43,318 nucleotides of DNA from Acidobacteriota bacterium (GTDB lineage Bacteria > Acidobacteriota > Terriglobia > Bryobacterales > Bryobacteraceae), in the NCBI GenBank assembly GCA_005808865.1, contig SYKU01000352.1, positions 1 to 43,318 on the forward strand, in the 5' to 3' direction. The notes below the pieces were generated by a model, which was not told where the DNA came from, searched no databases, and worked only from the letters and a program-made list of their open reading frames with translations. This document shows, piece after piece, positions 20,140 through 29,703 of this stretch (position 1 is its first letter; every line of letters begins with the position of its first letter). The translations under genes were made by a program, and so were the position numbers.

Positions 20140-21707
20140 GATTCGTTCTGGCGTTTCTGAATAGCCTCGCACTGGCCCAGATGCCCTATGAGCGGATCCT
20201 TCATGCCGATAGGGAGCCTGGAAATTGGCTCACCTACTCTGGTAACTATCAGGCACATCACTACTCCGAGCTCGACTCGATCAACCGTGATAATGCCGGG
20301 CGCCTGAAGGTCGCGTGGATGTACCAGATCCGCGGACGCCAGCATTTCGAGACCATGCCGCTTGTGTTCGACGGCGTGATGTACATCACGGATCCGCCGA
20401 GCGACGTGACCGCGCTCGACGTTCGTACCGGACGCCCGCTCTGGCACTACCGGCGCACCATTCCGCAGGGCGTTCCCGTCTGTTGTGGCCAGGTCAACCG
20501 GGGTGTGGCCGCGCTCGACGACCAGATATTCGTGAACACGATCGATGCGCACCTGGTCGCCCTCGATGCCCGCACGGGCCGCGTGCGATGGGACGTGGAA
20601 GTTGCAGACTACAAGCCTGGCTATACGATGACCGCCGCGCCGCTCGCGGTGAAGGACAAAATCGTAGTCGGAATCGCCGGCGCGGAGTACGGAGTGCGGG
20701 GCTTCCTGGACGCTTATGACGCCAAGACCGGGAAACTCGTGTGGCGTTTTTGGACTACGCCGGGACCCGGTGAACCGGGAAATGAAAGCTGGTCCGGCGA
20801 TAGCTGGAAACGCGGAGGAGCCACTACCTGGGTGACCGGTTCCTTTGATCCCGAACTCAATCTACTGTACTGGGGCACGGGCAATCCTGGGCCGGACTAC
20901 GATGGCGCCGTCCGCAAGGGTGACAACCTCTATTCCGATAGCGTGATCGCCGTGAATGCGGATACCGGGAGGCTTCAGTGGCATTTTCAGTTTGTTCCAC
21001 ATGACGTCAACGACATGGATTCGAACCAGATTCCTGTACTGGTCGATGCGGAGTGGGGCGGCAAGCCCAGAAAATTGATGCTCTTCGCCAACCGGAACGG
21101 CTTCTACTATGTGCTCGACCGGGCCAACGGTGAATTTCTGATGGCGAAACAGTTCGCACGGCAGAACTGGGCGAAGGGCATCGACCCTCGTGGCAGGCCG
21201 ATTCCGAATCGCGAAACAGCGCCGAGTGCCGCTGGCGCGCTGGTCTACCCCGACGACGATGGAACTGCCAATTGGTTCTCTCCTTCCTATAGCAAACGGA
21301 CCGGGCTGTTCTATCAGAACGTCCGGGAGAAGGGCGGTATCTATTTCACTGCCAGTGCTCCGTTCAAACCCGGACGAATGTATCTCGGGGCGACGAAACG
21401 CGACATCGCAACGGAGGAACCATACGGGGCGCTGAGGGCTCTCGACGCGCTGACCGGCGAATTGGCATGGGAGTTCAAAGTAAAGACCCCTCCCTGGTGC
21501 GGCGTCCTGGCGACGGCCGGCGATCTGGTCTTTTCGGGAACCATGGAGGGGGATTTTTTCGCGCTCGATGCCGTAACCGGAAAGGTCCTCTGGCGCATTC
21601 AGACCGGCGGCGAGATCTGGTCGAATCCGATCAGTTACCGCAGCGAAGGCAAGCAGTTCATCGCCGTGGCGTCCGGCAGCAGCCTGATAGTATTCGGACT
21701 CGATTGA
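20136..21707 (+). CDS. PQQ-dependent dehydrogenase (quinoprotein alcohol-dehydrogenase-like)
   Basis: Adjacent-cysteine motif VCCGQVNRG; repeated DAxTGxxxW blades (LDARTGRVRWD, YDAKTGKLVWRF, LDALTGELAWEF); ATGA overlap with upstream cytochrome. Confidence 0.9.
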   Translation: MRFVLAFLNSLALAQMPYERILHADREPGNWLTYSGNYQAHHYSELDSINRDNAGRLKVAWMYQIRGRQHFETMPLVFDGVMYITDPPSDVTALDVRTGRPLWHYRRTIPQGVPVCCGQVNRGVAALDDQIFVNTIDAHLVALDARTGRVRWDVEVADYKPGYTMTAAPLAVKDKIVVGIAGAEYGVRGFLDAYDAKTGKLVWRFWTTPGPGEPGNESWSGDSWKRGGATTWVTGSFDPELNLLYWGTGNPGPDYDGAVRKGDNLYSDSVIAVNADTGRLQWHFQFVPHDVNDMDSNQIPVLVDAEWGGKPRKLMLFANRNGFYYVLDRANGEFLMAKQFARQNWAKGIDPRGRPIPNRETAPSAAGALVYPDDDGTANWFSPSYSKRTGLFYQNVREKGGIYFTASAPFKPGRMYLGATKRDIATEEPYGALRALDALTGELAWEFKVKTPPWCGVLATAGDLVFSGTMEGDFFALDAVTGKVLWRIQTGGEIWSNPISYRSEGKQFIAVASGSSLIVFGLD

Positions 21708-21718
21708 CGGATTTGATT

Positions 21719-23908
21719 ATGAAGAAATTGCGAGCCGTTCTTGTATTGGTAGCACTAGGTTCCACGCAGTTTGGCGAAGCAGCCGCTCCATACGGGATCT
21801 CCCAGCGGGTGAAATGGGCTTCGAAGATTTCCGGCTCACCCGATCCGGCTTCGCCCTACCGGCTCACGCGGGCGTTCCGCCAGGTCACGTTCAAGCAGCC
21901 GGTCTTTATTGCCCAGTATCCAGCTTCCGAGCGATTCATGGTTGCTGAGTACAAGGGGAAGATCCTTAGTTTCGAGCCATCCGACCCCACCGGGAAGAAA
22001 GCTCTCTTCCTCGAAATGAAGCGCGGAATCTCGGCCTTCTCGTTCCATCCGAAATACAAGGAGAACGGCTACGTATTCGTATTCAGCCATCTCGATCGAA
22101 AGATCAAAGGCCCGCAGAATAGCCGCGTGTCCCGCTTCCAACTCGAGATGGGCAGCAATCCTCCGCGCCTGCGGCCGGAATCGGAAACCGTTATCGTTGA
22201 ATGGCTGGGCGGCGGCCACAATGGCGGCGAGGCCATTATCGGACGCGACGGCTACCTCTACATCTCGACCGGTGACAGCACAAGCGGCTCCGATCCGAAA
22301 GCCACGGGCCAGGGCCTCGACGACTTGCTCGCGGTCATGATGCGCCTCGATGTGGATCGTCCGGACCCTGGCCGCAACTACTCGATTCCCGCCGACAACC
22401 CGTTTGTGAAGGTTCCCGCCGCGCGGCCCGAGATCTTTGCCTACGGTTTTCGCAACCCGTGGCGATTTAGCTTCGATCCGTATACCGGTCAACCGTGGGT
22501 CGGAGACGTCGGCCAGGACATCTGGGAGATGATCGAACTCGTCAGCCCGGGCAGCAACCATGGCTGGAGCGTACGCGAGGGCAACCATCCGTTTCATCCG
22601 AACAACCCGAAAGGACCGACGCCATTCACGCCGCCCGTGGTCGAACATCACCACACCGAATGCCGCTCGATAACCGGCGGCTACGTCTATCAGGGAGCGA
22701 AGTTTCCCGAGCTCAAGGACGTCTACATTTATGGCGATTACGAGTACGGAAAAATGTGGGGACTGCGCTACGACCACTCCACGAAGAAAGTCACCGGACA
22801 TCGGGAGCTCACCGATAGCGCCGTGAAAATTTCGAGTTTCGGTGTGGGGCGCGATGGCTCGTTCTATGCGCTCGATCACGCGACGGGGGAAATCTTCGAA
22901 CTCGAGACACGGCCTCCGGCGCCGCCCGGGCCGCCGTTTCCGCGCAAGCTCAGCGAGACGGGATTATTTTCATCGGTTCGGGAGCACAAGCCGGCGCCGG
23001 GAGTGATTCATTATTCGATCAACGCGCCCTTCTGGTCCGACGGCACGCACAAGGAGCGATTCTTCGCCCTCCCCGGCGATGCCAGGATCACCGTCCCTGA
23101 AAAGCCGAATCAGGCGCACAACGCGTGGGTGTTCGATGACGGGGCCGTAACTGTAAAGTCGTTTTCTCTGGACATGGAAGCGGGAAACGCGGCATCGCGA
23201 AAACGCATCGAGACGCGCATTGTGGTGAAGCAGGAAAACCACTGGGTGGGCTATTCCTACATTTGGGACGACGCGCAGACGGATGCGACACTGGTAGAAG
23301 CGGCGGGCATCGACAAGACATTCACGATAAAGGATTCCTCGGCGCCCGGCGGTGTCCGGAACCAGACGTGGCACTATCCCAGCCGGAGTGAGTGCATGTT
23401 TTGTCACTCGCGCGCGGCCGGCTTCGTCCTCGGACTTACGACGCCGCAAATGAACCGGGTCCATGACTACGGCGGCACGTCCGACAACCAACTCCGGACA
23501 TTCTCACACATCGGGATCTTCAAGAAGCCGCCGGCAAAGGCACCGGCATCGTACCTTGCATATCCCGATCCTTTCGACTCGAAGGCTGACATCAACCTGC
23601 GCGCCAGGACCTACATGCAAGTCAACTGCGCCATGTGCCATGTCGCGGACGGCGGCGGCAACTCACTCATGGAACTCGGCTACAAGACGGCGCTCCCAAA
23701 GGCGCGGATACTGAATGAGCCGCCTGTTCACGAAGACCTCGGCATCGCGGGAGCCTCTCTTGTTAAGCCAGGAGAACCGGATCGCTCGGTGCTGTATCGC
23801 CGTATCGCGCTCCGTGGCGAACATCAGATGCCGCCAGTCAGCACCAACACGGTCGATAAGGATGGCGTGAAGCTGTTGAACGAGTGGATTCGTCAGCTTC
23901 CGCGCTAG
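21719..23908 (+). CDS. PQQ-dependent glucose/sorbosone-dehydrogenase-like propeller fused to a diheme cytochrome-like domain (TIGR03806/SO2930-like C-terminus)
   Basis: GGGHNGGEAIIGRDGYLYISTGDSTSG, FAYGFRNPWRFSFDPYTGQPWVGDVGQD, GSNHGW; then LSETGLFS...INAPFWSDGTHKERFFALP and two CxxCH motifs (CMFCH, CAMCH). Confidence 0.9.
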   Translation: MKKLRAVLVLVALGSTQFGEAAAPYGISQRVKWASKISGSPDPASPYRLTRAFRQVTFKQPVFIAQYPASERFMVAEYKGKILSFEPSDPTGKKALFLEMKRGISAFSFHPKYKENGYVFVFSHLDRKIKGPQNSRVSRFQLEMGSNPPRLRPESETVIVEWLGGGHNGGEAIIGRDGYLYISTGDSTSGSDPKATGQGLDDLLAVMMRLDVDRPDPGRNYSIPADNPFVKVPAARPEIFAYGFRNPWRFSFDPYTGQPWVGDVGQDIWEMIELVSPGSNHGWSVREGNHPFHPNNPKGPTPFTPPVVEHHHTECRSITGGYVYQGAKFPELKDVYIYGDYEYGKMWGLRYDHSTKKVTGHRELTDSAVKISSFGVGRDGSFYALDHATGEIFELETRPPAPPGPPFPRKLSETGLFSSVREHKPAPGVIHYSINAPFWSDGTHKERFFALPGDARITVPEKPNQAHNAWVFDDGAVTVKSFSLDMEAGNAASRKRIETRIVVKQENHWVGYSYIWDDAQTDATLVEAAGIDKTFTIKDSSAPGGVRNQTWHYPSRSECMFCHSRAAGFVLGLTTPQMNRVHDYGGTSDNQLRTFSHIGIFKKPPAKAPASYLAYPDPFDSKADINLRARTYMQVNCAMCHVADGGGNSLMELGYKTALPKARILNEPPVHEDLGIAGASLVKPGEPDRSVLYRRIALRGEHQMPPVSTNTVDKDGVKLLNEWIRQLPR

Positions 23909-24020
23909 ATTCCGCCAGTGGGGCAGGAGATCGTTTGTCGTCGCCTGCCTTCTTCCGCGCAGGCTTTCAGCGATCAGCCGTCAGGTCTTGCGCTCGGCTC
24001 TATCCTACACGAATCGGCCT

Positions 24021-24246
24021 TCAAGCGGCAAGTCTCCAAATCTCGACAGCGGTGCCGTTTTTCAATGCGGTTTCGGCCCGCTCCATCAAACTGGGCCGTC
24101 ACCTCGGCCGCCAGGTAATACTCGCGGCAGTTTTCACCTACCTCGGCGGGATCGGTCTTCAGAATGATCGGCGTAGCGCCGCGCTGCAGCGTCACCGTCA
24201 CGAAGCCAGATTAGTCTTACCGTGCCTACAAAGAGTGCAAACGCAT
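24021..24246 (-). pseudogene. YgiT/MqsA-type zinc-finger antitoxin remnant, frameshifted
   Basis: Pieces in successive frames: M-R-CTLCRHGKTN / GFVTVTLQRGATPIILKTDPAEVGENCREYYLAAEVTAQ / LMERAETALKNGTAVEIWRLAA*. Confidence 0.75.
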
Positions 24247-24518
24247 ACAGATCTCCTCGTCTTGTGAGCTTTCCATTGGCGGCGGTCCGGCTGGTATGCG
24301 GTCACTACAACGCACCTGCCAGCCTCAGTATCCAGAGCGGCCACAACGTGGATCGGCCGTCGTTCACTAGCGCGAATATTAGCCGGCTCGGATTCGTCCG
24401 GGTATTCCGTTATCGTGACGCCGCCGGAGACCGCCACCAATACATCCTCCACCCCGATTCCTCGCTCAAACATCCGCTGGATGGCGTGGCCGCTCAAGGC
24501 CAACCGCTGGCATTCCAT
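24198..24518 (-). CDS. DUF4258 domain protein (toxin-like partner of YgiT-type antitoxins)
   Basis: MECQRLALSGHAIQRMFERGIGVEDVLVAVSGG...RPIHVVAALDTEAGRCVVVTAYQPD; SxHAxxRMxxRgI pattern typical of DUF4258. Confidence 0.8.
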   Translation of the reverse strand: MECQRLALSGHAIQRMFERGIGVEDVLVAVSGGVTITEYPDESEPANIRASERRPIHVVAALDTEAGRCVVVTAYQPDRRQWKAHKTRRSVCVCTLCRHGKTNLAS

Positions 24519-24686
24519 CTGTCCCACTTCGACCACGGACGCGGCTGGCTGATGTCATCCGGGCAGCCTGCCGCTTTTCAATGACTCACCGTACTTCGCC
24601 TTGGCGGCTGGTGCCGAGTGCGTTCTTCTCAAAGTAAGACGAACGCATGGCAGACAGGACGACGGCTCCGTGGCAGACTGGTAATC

Positions 24687-25661
24687 ATGGAGATTCAACC
24701 GACACCGGTCCATCGGTCTCGCATCGATGGTCCAACGGCATGGAAGGGCACGGACTTCAGCAATGCATCGCAGTGGTGTTACCGGCTGTCTCCAGCCGTG
24801 ATTGAGGAGTTCGACCGCTCTCTCACAGAGATTCAACGTGAGGCGAAGCCAATCGCGAACCTGACCTCATCGGACTTCAACGTGCCATCGTTTCTCGCCG
24901 ACGCAGCGGCACTGAGGCGGGAGATCCGCTCCGGACGCGGCTTCGTGCTGTTGAAGGGCCTGCCAAGGGAACGCTATAGCGACGAGGAGGCTCGTATCAT
25001 TTACTGGGGCTTCGGCGCGTTGCTCGGAAAAGCAGTCCCACAAAATGTGAAAGGCGACGTCCTGTATTCTGTGAGGAACGAGGGTGTAGACCTCGCTCGC
25101 GAATACGGCACTATCGGCGCGCGTACTTCGAAGACCTCGCTCGGTCTCAATTACCACACCGATTCCGCGCCCATCATGGCGGGCTTCTTCCCGGATATCG
25201 TGGGACTTCTGGCTCTGAACACCGCGAAAAGCGGCGGTGAATCGGCGATCATCAGCGGGGCGACGCTTCACAATATCGTCCTCGAAGAACGGCCCGACCT
25301 GCTCGATCGCCTGTACGCTCCGTACCACTTCGACCGGAGGGCGGAGTTGCCGCCGGGAGAAGCGCCTACGCTGCTCGCGCCCGTGTTTACATGCCGAAAC
25401 GGCATCGCAATCCGCTACCTGCGCTTCTATATTCCCAAAGGGCATGAACTGGTGGGGGTGCCGCTGACTGCGGCCGATGTGGAGCCGCTTGACTTCATCG
25501 ACAGCGTGATGACGCGGCCCGAACTTCCCGTTGCGTTCGCCATGGAGCAGGGTGACATGCAATTCATTAACAACGTCTTCATCCTCCACAGCCGGACGGC
25601 CTTCGAGGATCACGCCGAGCCGGAGCGCCGCCGCCACCTGGTACGACTCTGGCTTGAATAG
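24687..25661 (+). CDS. TauD/TfdA-family Fe(II)/2-oxoglutarate-dependent dioxygenase
   Basis: LNYHTDSAP (HxD), FINNVFILHSRTAFEDH distal His; GFVLLKGLP N-terminal motif. Confidence 0.88.
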   Translation: MEIQPTPVHRSRIDGPTAWKGTDFSNASQWCYRLSPAVIEEFDRSLTEIQREAKPIANLTSSDFNVPSFLADAAALRREIRSGRGFVLLKGLPRERYSDEEARIIYWGFGALLGKAVPQNVKGDVLYSVRNEGVDLAREYGTIGARTSKTSLGLNYHTDSAPIMAGFFPDIVGLLALNTAKSGGESAIISGATLHNIVLEERPDLLDRLYAPYHFDRRAELPPGEAPTLLAPVFTCRNGIAIRYLRFYIPKGHELVGVPLTAADVEPLDFIDSVMTRPELPVAFAMEQGDMQFINNVFILHSRTAFEDHAEPERRRHLVRLWLE

Positions 25662-25680
25662 CCTGAAGGCATGCTGGCCG

Positions 25681-26787
25681 TCAGAGTGTGCTCGAATACG
25701 CCCGGCCCTCGGCGTCCGCGGCGAGGATCGCGTCTGCCACGGATGCAGGCGTTACCTCGAAAGGCTCGTTGTGTATGGTTTCTCCCGGAGCAGTCGCTCG
25801 CGCGGCAATTTGTTCTAGGGCCTCGCGTGGGAGGTCTCGTAATCCAATCTGTTCAAGTGTAATCGGCAATCCCACGGATGTAGCGAATCCGAGCACCTCG
25901 CGCCAGCGCTCGCCTGACTCTCCTTCAAGAACCAGTTGCACAAGCACGCCGAAAGCGACTTTCTCACCGTGAAAGTAAGCGTGGGTGCCCGCCGCGGACG
26001 TGAGCCCGTTATGTACGGCGTGGGCCGCGGCGAGTCCCGACGATTCGAAACCGAGTCCGGAGAGCAGCGTGTTGGCCTCGACCAGGCGTTCGAGCGCCGG
26101 TGTTACAGCCTTGAGTTCGAGTGCGCGCCGAGCCTGCACGCCATCGGCGAGCAGCGTACGGTAACAGAGTTCCGCCAGCGCCAGGGCGCTACCGGTCGAA
26201 GCGCCACCGCGCATGTTCCGAACACGGCCCGCGGCGCAGGTCTTCGCTTCGAACCACGTTGCGAGCGCATCGCCCATTCCCGCGACCAGGAGGCGTTGCG
26301 GACCCTGAGCAATCACCTCCGTATCGACGAGCACAAGATCGGGATTCCTGCCATAGATCCGATACTCCTGGAACACGCCTTCCTCGGTATAGATCACCGA
26401 GAGAGCGCTACACGGAGCGTCGCTCGATGCAACCGTCGGGCAGTTCACCACGGGAAGTCCAAGGCCCGATGCGACGGCCCTAGCCGTGTCGAGCACCTTG
26501 CCGCCACCCGCCCCAACGATCACTTTCGCGAGTGAATGCCGGGCCGATGCGCTAACGCGCTCGATCTCGGCGGACGAGCATTCGCCTCCGAAAGCATCGA
26601 CCGAGTATCGGAATCCCGCTTCGGCGAAGGTGCGCTCCCAGACCTGCGAGAGAAGGCGGACGGCCGAGCCGCCGGCGACGATGAGCGCGGGCGGATCGAG
26701 CCCGAGAGTCTTCATCTCTCGCGCCAGCGAAGCCGTGGCGTTGCGCCCCTGCGTGTAACGGCTGGGAGAGGAAAAGACGGATAACAT
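25681..26787 (-). CDS. gldA: iron-containing alcohol dehydrogenase family, glycerol-dehydrogenase-like
   Basis: VIVGAGGGKVLDTARAVASGLGLPVVNCPTVASSDAPCSALSVIYTEEGVF, GMGDALATWFEA, HAVHNGLT. Confidence 0.9.
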   Translation of the reverse strand: MLSVFSSPSRYTQGRNATASLAREMKTLGLDPPALIVAGGSAVRLLSQVWERTFAEAGFRYSVDAFGGECSSAEIERVSASARHSLAKVIVGAGGGKVLDTARAVASGLGLPVVNCPTVASSDAPCSALSVIYTEEGVFQEYRIYGRNPDLVLVDTEVIAQGPQRLLVAGMGDALATWFEAKTCAAGRVRNMRGGASTGSALALAELCYRTLLADGVQARRALELKAVTPALERLVEANTLLSGLGFESSGLAAAHAVHNGLTSAAGTHAYFHGEKVAFGVLVQLVLEGESGERWREVLGFATSVGLPITLEQIGLRDLPREALEQIAARATAPGETIHNEPFEVTPASVADAILAADAEGRAYSSTL

Positions 26788-27082
26788 AGTTCGATTATCG
26801 CCGAAAGAACCTCCGCTTGCCGCGAGGTGGCCCACTGTTGACAGCACCGGGAGCGCTTCAGGCCTGTGCTGGTCATCGGCGAACGCACGGATGCAGCGGA
26901 CGCCCGTATCCTATTACAAACCCGATCTCTCAGCCCGGCCTCCGCCCACGGCGGCCAAATCCGGTGCGGATGCAGCGGTTCATTACCTTCAACGGTGGAA
27001 TGACACAAGCCCATCGCGGACGGAATCGGGCTTCAGGGAGCATACGTTTCCGTTTGCGCGCCGCACGTCCCAGGATTCATAA

Positions 27083-28414
27083 TTGGCTCAAACCCGTATG
27101 ACGAAAGACGAAATTATCCTTGCCAATCAGGAATACCTGTTTCCCTCGGTCTTCCACTACTTTCAAGAACCATTGGTCATCGCCCGGGCCAAGGATCAAT
27201 ACGTCTGGGACGCGGACGGAAATCAGTACCTGGACTTTTTCGGGGGCATCGTCACCGTCAGCGTCGGGCACTGCAACGAGCGTGTCAACATCCGCGTGCG
27301 CGATCAAATGGACCGTCTCCAGCACGTCTCCACGGTCTTCGCGAATGAACCGCAAGCCGCGCTCGCAAAGAAGATCGCGAGCATTTCGCCCGGCGGCAAG
27401 CTGACCAAATCGTTCTTCACAAACAGTGGCACGGAGGCGAACGAAATGGCTATCCTCGCGGCGCGCTGCTACACGGGATCAAGCGAGATTGTCGCGCTGC
27501 GTCACTCCTATCACGGCCGTTCGGCGCTCGCCATGACGCTCACGGCGCATTCGAACTGGCGGCTGGGCGGAGTCCCGCAGGCCGGAATCGTCCACGCGCA
27601 CAACGCTTATTGTTACCGCTGCCCGTTCGGTTTGGAGTACCCCTCTTGCGACGTCCGTTGCGCCACCGACATGGAGGAGTTGATTCGAACTACCACCTCG
27701 GGCCGCATCGCCGGATTCATCGGCGAGCCGATCCAGGGCGTCGGCGGATTCATTACGCCGCCCAAGGAATACTTCGGCATCGTAGCCGGCATCGTCAGGA
27801 AGTATGGCGGGATTTTCGTCAGCGACGAAGTGCAGACGGCCTGGGGGCGCACCGGAAGCAAATGGTTCGGGATCGAACAGTATGGGGTTACGCCGGACGT
27901 CATTACCAGCGCGAAGGGTCTCGGCAACGGCATGCCCATCGGGCTGACACTAGCCCGAGCGGAGGTCGCGGATTCGGTGAAGGGCGCGACGATATCCACT
28001 TTCGGCGGTAATCCCATCGCCGCTACCGCTGGTAAGGCGGTGATCGACTATATCGAGGAAGAAAATCTTCGCGTGAATACAGCCGAAGTCGGCGCTTACC
28101 TTCGAGGAAAGCTCGAAGAACTGGCGGAAAGGCATGCCATCATCGGTCAGGTGCGGGGCATGGGACTTCTGCAAGCCATGGAACTTGTAGAGGACCGCAA
28201 GACGAAAACGCCAGCCACGGCGGCAACCGCCGCCTTTCTCGAAGCGGCGCGTGAAAACCGGCTGCTCGCAGGCAAGGGCGGGCTCTACGGTAACGTGATT
28301 CGCCTCTCGCCGCCCATGAACATCGCAAAGGCAGACGTCGATGAGTTCGCGCGCCTCGCGGACCGCAGCCTCGCGCAGTGCGTCGCCCTTACAGGCGCCG
28401 GGAGCCGCGCGTGA
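27083..28414 (+). CDS. class III PLP-dependent aminotransferase (AGXT2-like)
   Basis: DADGNQYLDFFGGIVTVSVGHCN, FFTNSGTEANEMAI, EPIQGVGG, DEVQTAWGRTG, TSAKGLGNGMPIG. Confidence 0.93.
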   Translation: MAQTRMTKDEIILANQEYLFPSVFHYFQEPLVIARAKDQYVWDADGNQYLDFFGGIVTVSVGHCNERVNIRVRDQMDRLQHVSTVFANEPQAALAKKIASISPGGKLTKSFFTNSGTEANEMAILAARCYTGSSEIVALRHSYHGRSALAMTLTAHSNWRLGGVPQAGIVHAHNAYCYRCPFGLEYPSCDVRCATDMEELIRTTTSGRIAGFIGEPIQGVGGFITPPKEYFGIVAGIVRKYGGIFVSDEVQTAWGRTGSKWFGIEQYGVTPDVITSAKGLGNGMPIGLTLARAEVADSVKGATISTFGGNPIAATAGKAVIDYIEEENLRVNTAEVGAYLRGKLEELAERHAIIGQVRGMGLLQAMELVEDRKTKTPATAATAAFLEAARENRLLAGKGGLYGNVIRLSPPMNIAKADVDEFARLADRSLAQCVALTGAGSRA

Positions 28415-29703
28415 CGGACAACTTTCCTGAAATTCACCCGGCCCTGGGAAACCGTGCCGCCGCTGTCGAAGCGAACCGCTGCCTGTTCTGCTACGACGCC
28501 CCATGCACGAACGCATGCCCCACGCATATCGATGTTCCACGATTCATCAAGAAGATCGCAACGGGCAACCTTCGCGGCGCCGCGCAAACTATTCTTAACG
28601 CGAACATTCTCGGCCTGAGTTGTTCCCGCGTGTGCCCGGTCGAAACCTTGTGCGAAGGCGCTTGCGTGCTCCACGGGAATAACAGACAGCCGATTGAGAT
28701 CGGCCGCTTGCAGCGCCATGCGATGGACTATTTCCACACGCACAACCCGCGCATTCCCGTTGCGGCGCGGCCCCGGCCTCTTCGCGTGGCATGCATTGGC
28801 GGCGGCCCGGCTTCACTTTCGTGCGCCGCCGAACTGCGGCGAAACGGCGCCGATGTCACCATCTTCGATAGCCGGCCTCTGCCGGGAGGGCTGAACACCT
28901 ACGGCATCGCGCAGTACAAGCTGAGACCCGAAGACAGCCTGAAGGAAGTGGCGTTGGTCCGTTCGATGGGTGTCCGCTTTGAAGAGGGCGTGGAAATCGG
29001 CGGGGCCAGGCCCGTAGAGGAACTGGAGCGGGACTTCGACATGATTTTTATCGGCGCCGGACTTGGTCCTACTCATCCCCTTGGCATCCCGGGCGAAGAC
29101 CTGCCAGGAGTGGTCGACGCGTTAAGATTCATCGCGCGCTACAAGATCGGGCCGACGGAAGTCGGGAGCCGCGTAGTGGTGGCTGGCGCTGGTAACACCG
29201 CAATCGATGCCGCGATCGCGGCGCTCAGGCTCGGCGCGGAGGAAGTGCATCTCCTTTACAGGCGGGGCCCCGGCGAGATGCCGGCGTTCAGCTTTGAATA
29301 TGCACGCGCGCGCGAGGAAGGTGTCCGGTTCCATTGGCAAACCGTTCCGGTGGCGATATCGGGCGCGGGCCGTGTGGAGCGGATCGAGTGCGCGCGCACC
29401 GAACTTGGCGCCGCGGACGCAAGCGGCCGGGGAATCCCGCGAATGCTTCCCGGCGCGAATTTTTCCATCGCCTGCGACATGGTGATTCCGGCTATCGGGC
29501 AGTCCAGGCTGCTTGAACTGCTCAACGCCTGCCGTGGAATCGAACTCGACGGCGGCCGCGTTTGCGTGGACCCGCACACCGGTCGCACGTCGAATCCGCG
29601 TTATTACGCCGGCGGGGATTGCGTGAACGGCGGCCGCGAAGTAGTCGACGCGGTGGCGGAAGGAAAGCGCGCCGCTGTTGGTATCCTGAGAGCGATCGGA
29701 TGA
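28411..29703 (+). CDS. PreT-like NAD(P)-dependent dihydropyrimidine dehydrogenase flavoprotein / glutamate-synthase-small-subunit-like oxidoreductase
   Basis: CLFCYDAPCTNACPTHIDVP...CSRVCPVETLCEGACV Fe-S cysteines; ACIGGGPASLSCAAEL; VVVAGAGNTAIDAA; GTG start overlaps upstream stop. Confidence 0.88.
   Translation: MTDNFPEIHPALGNRAAAVEANRCLFCYDAPCTNACPTHIDVPRFIKKIATGNLRGAAQTILNANILGLSCSRVCPVETLCEGACVLHGNNRQPIEIGRLQRHAMDYFHTHNPRIPVAARPRPLRVACIGGGPASLSCAAELRRNGADVTIFDSRPLPGGLNTYGIAQYKLRPEDSLKEVALVRSMGVRFEEGVEIGGARPVEELERDFDMIFIGAGLGPTHPLGIPGEDLPGVVDALRFIARYKIGPTEVGSRVVVAGAGNTAIDAAIAALRLGAEEVHLLYRRGPGEMPAFSFEYARAREEGVRFHWQTVPVAISGAGRVERIECARTELGAADASGRGIPRMLPGANFSIACDMVIPAIGQSRLLELLNACRGIELDGGRVCVDPHTGRTSNPRYYAGGDCVNGGREVVDAVAEGKRAAVGILRAIG

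Noticed and set aside
21836-22879. 347-aa reverse ORF antisense to the GSDH fusion
   Set aside because: Shadow ORF of a high-GC gene; the sense strand has clear GSDH motifs and the antisense product shows no recognisable domain.
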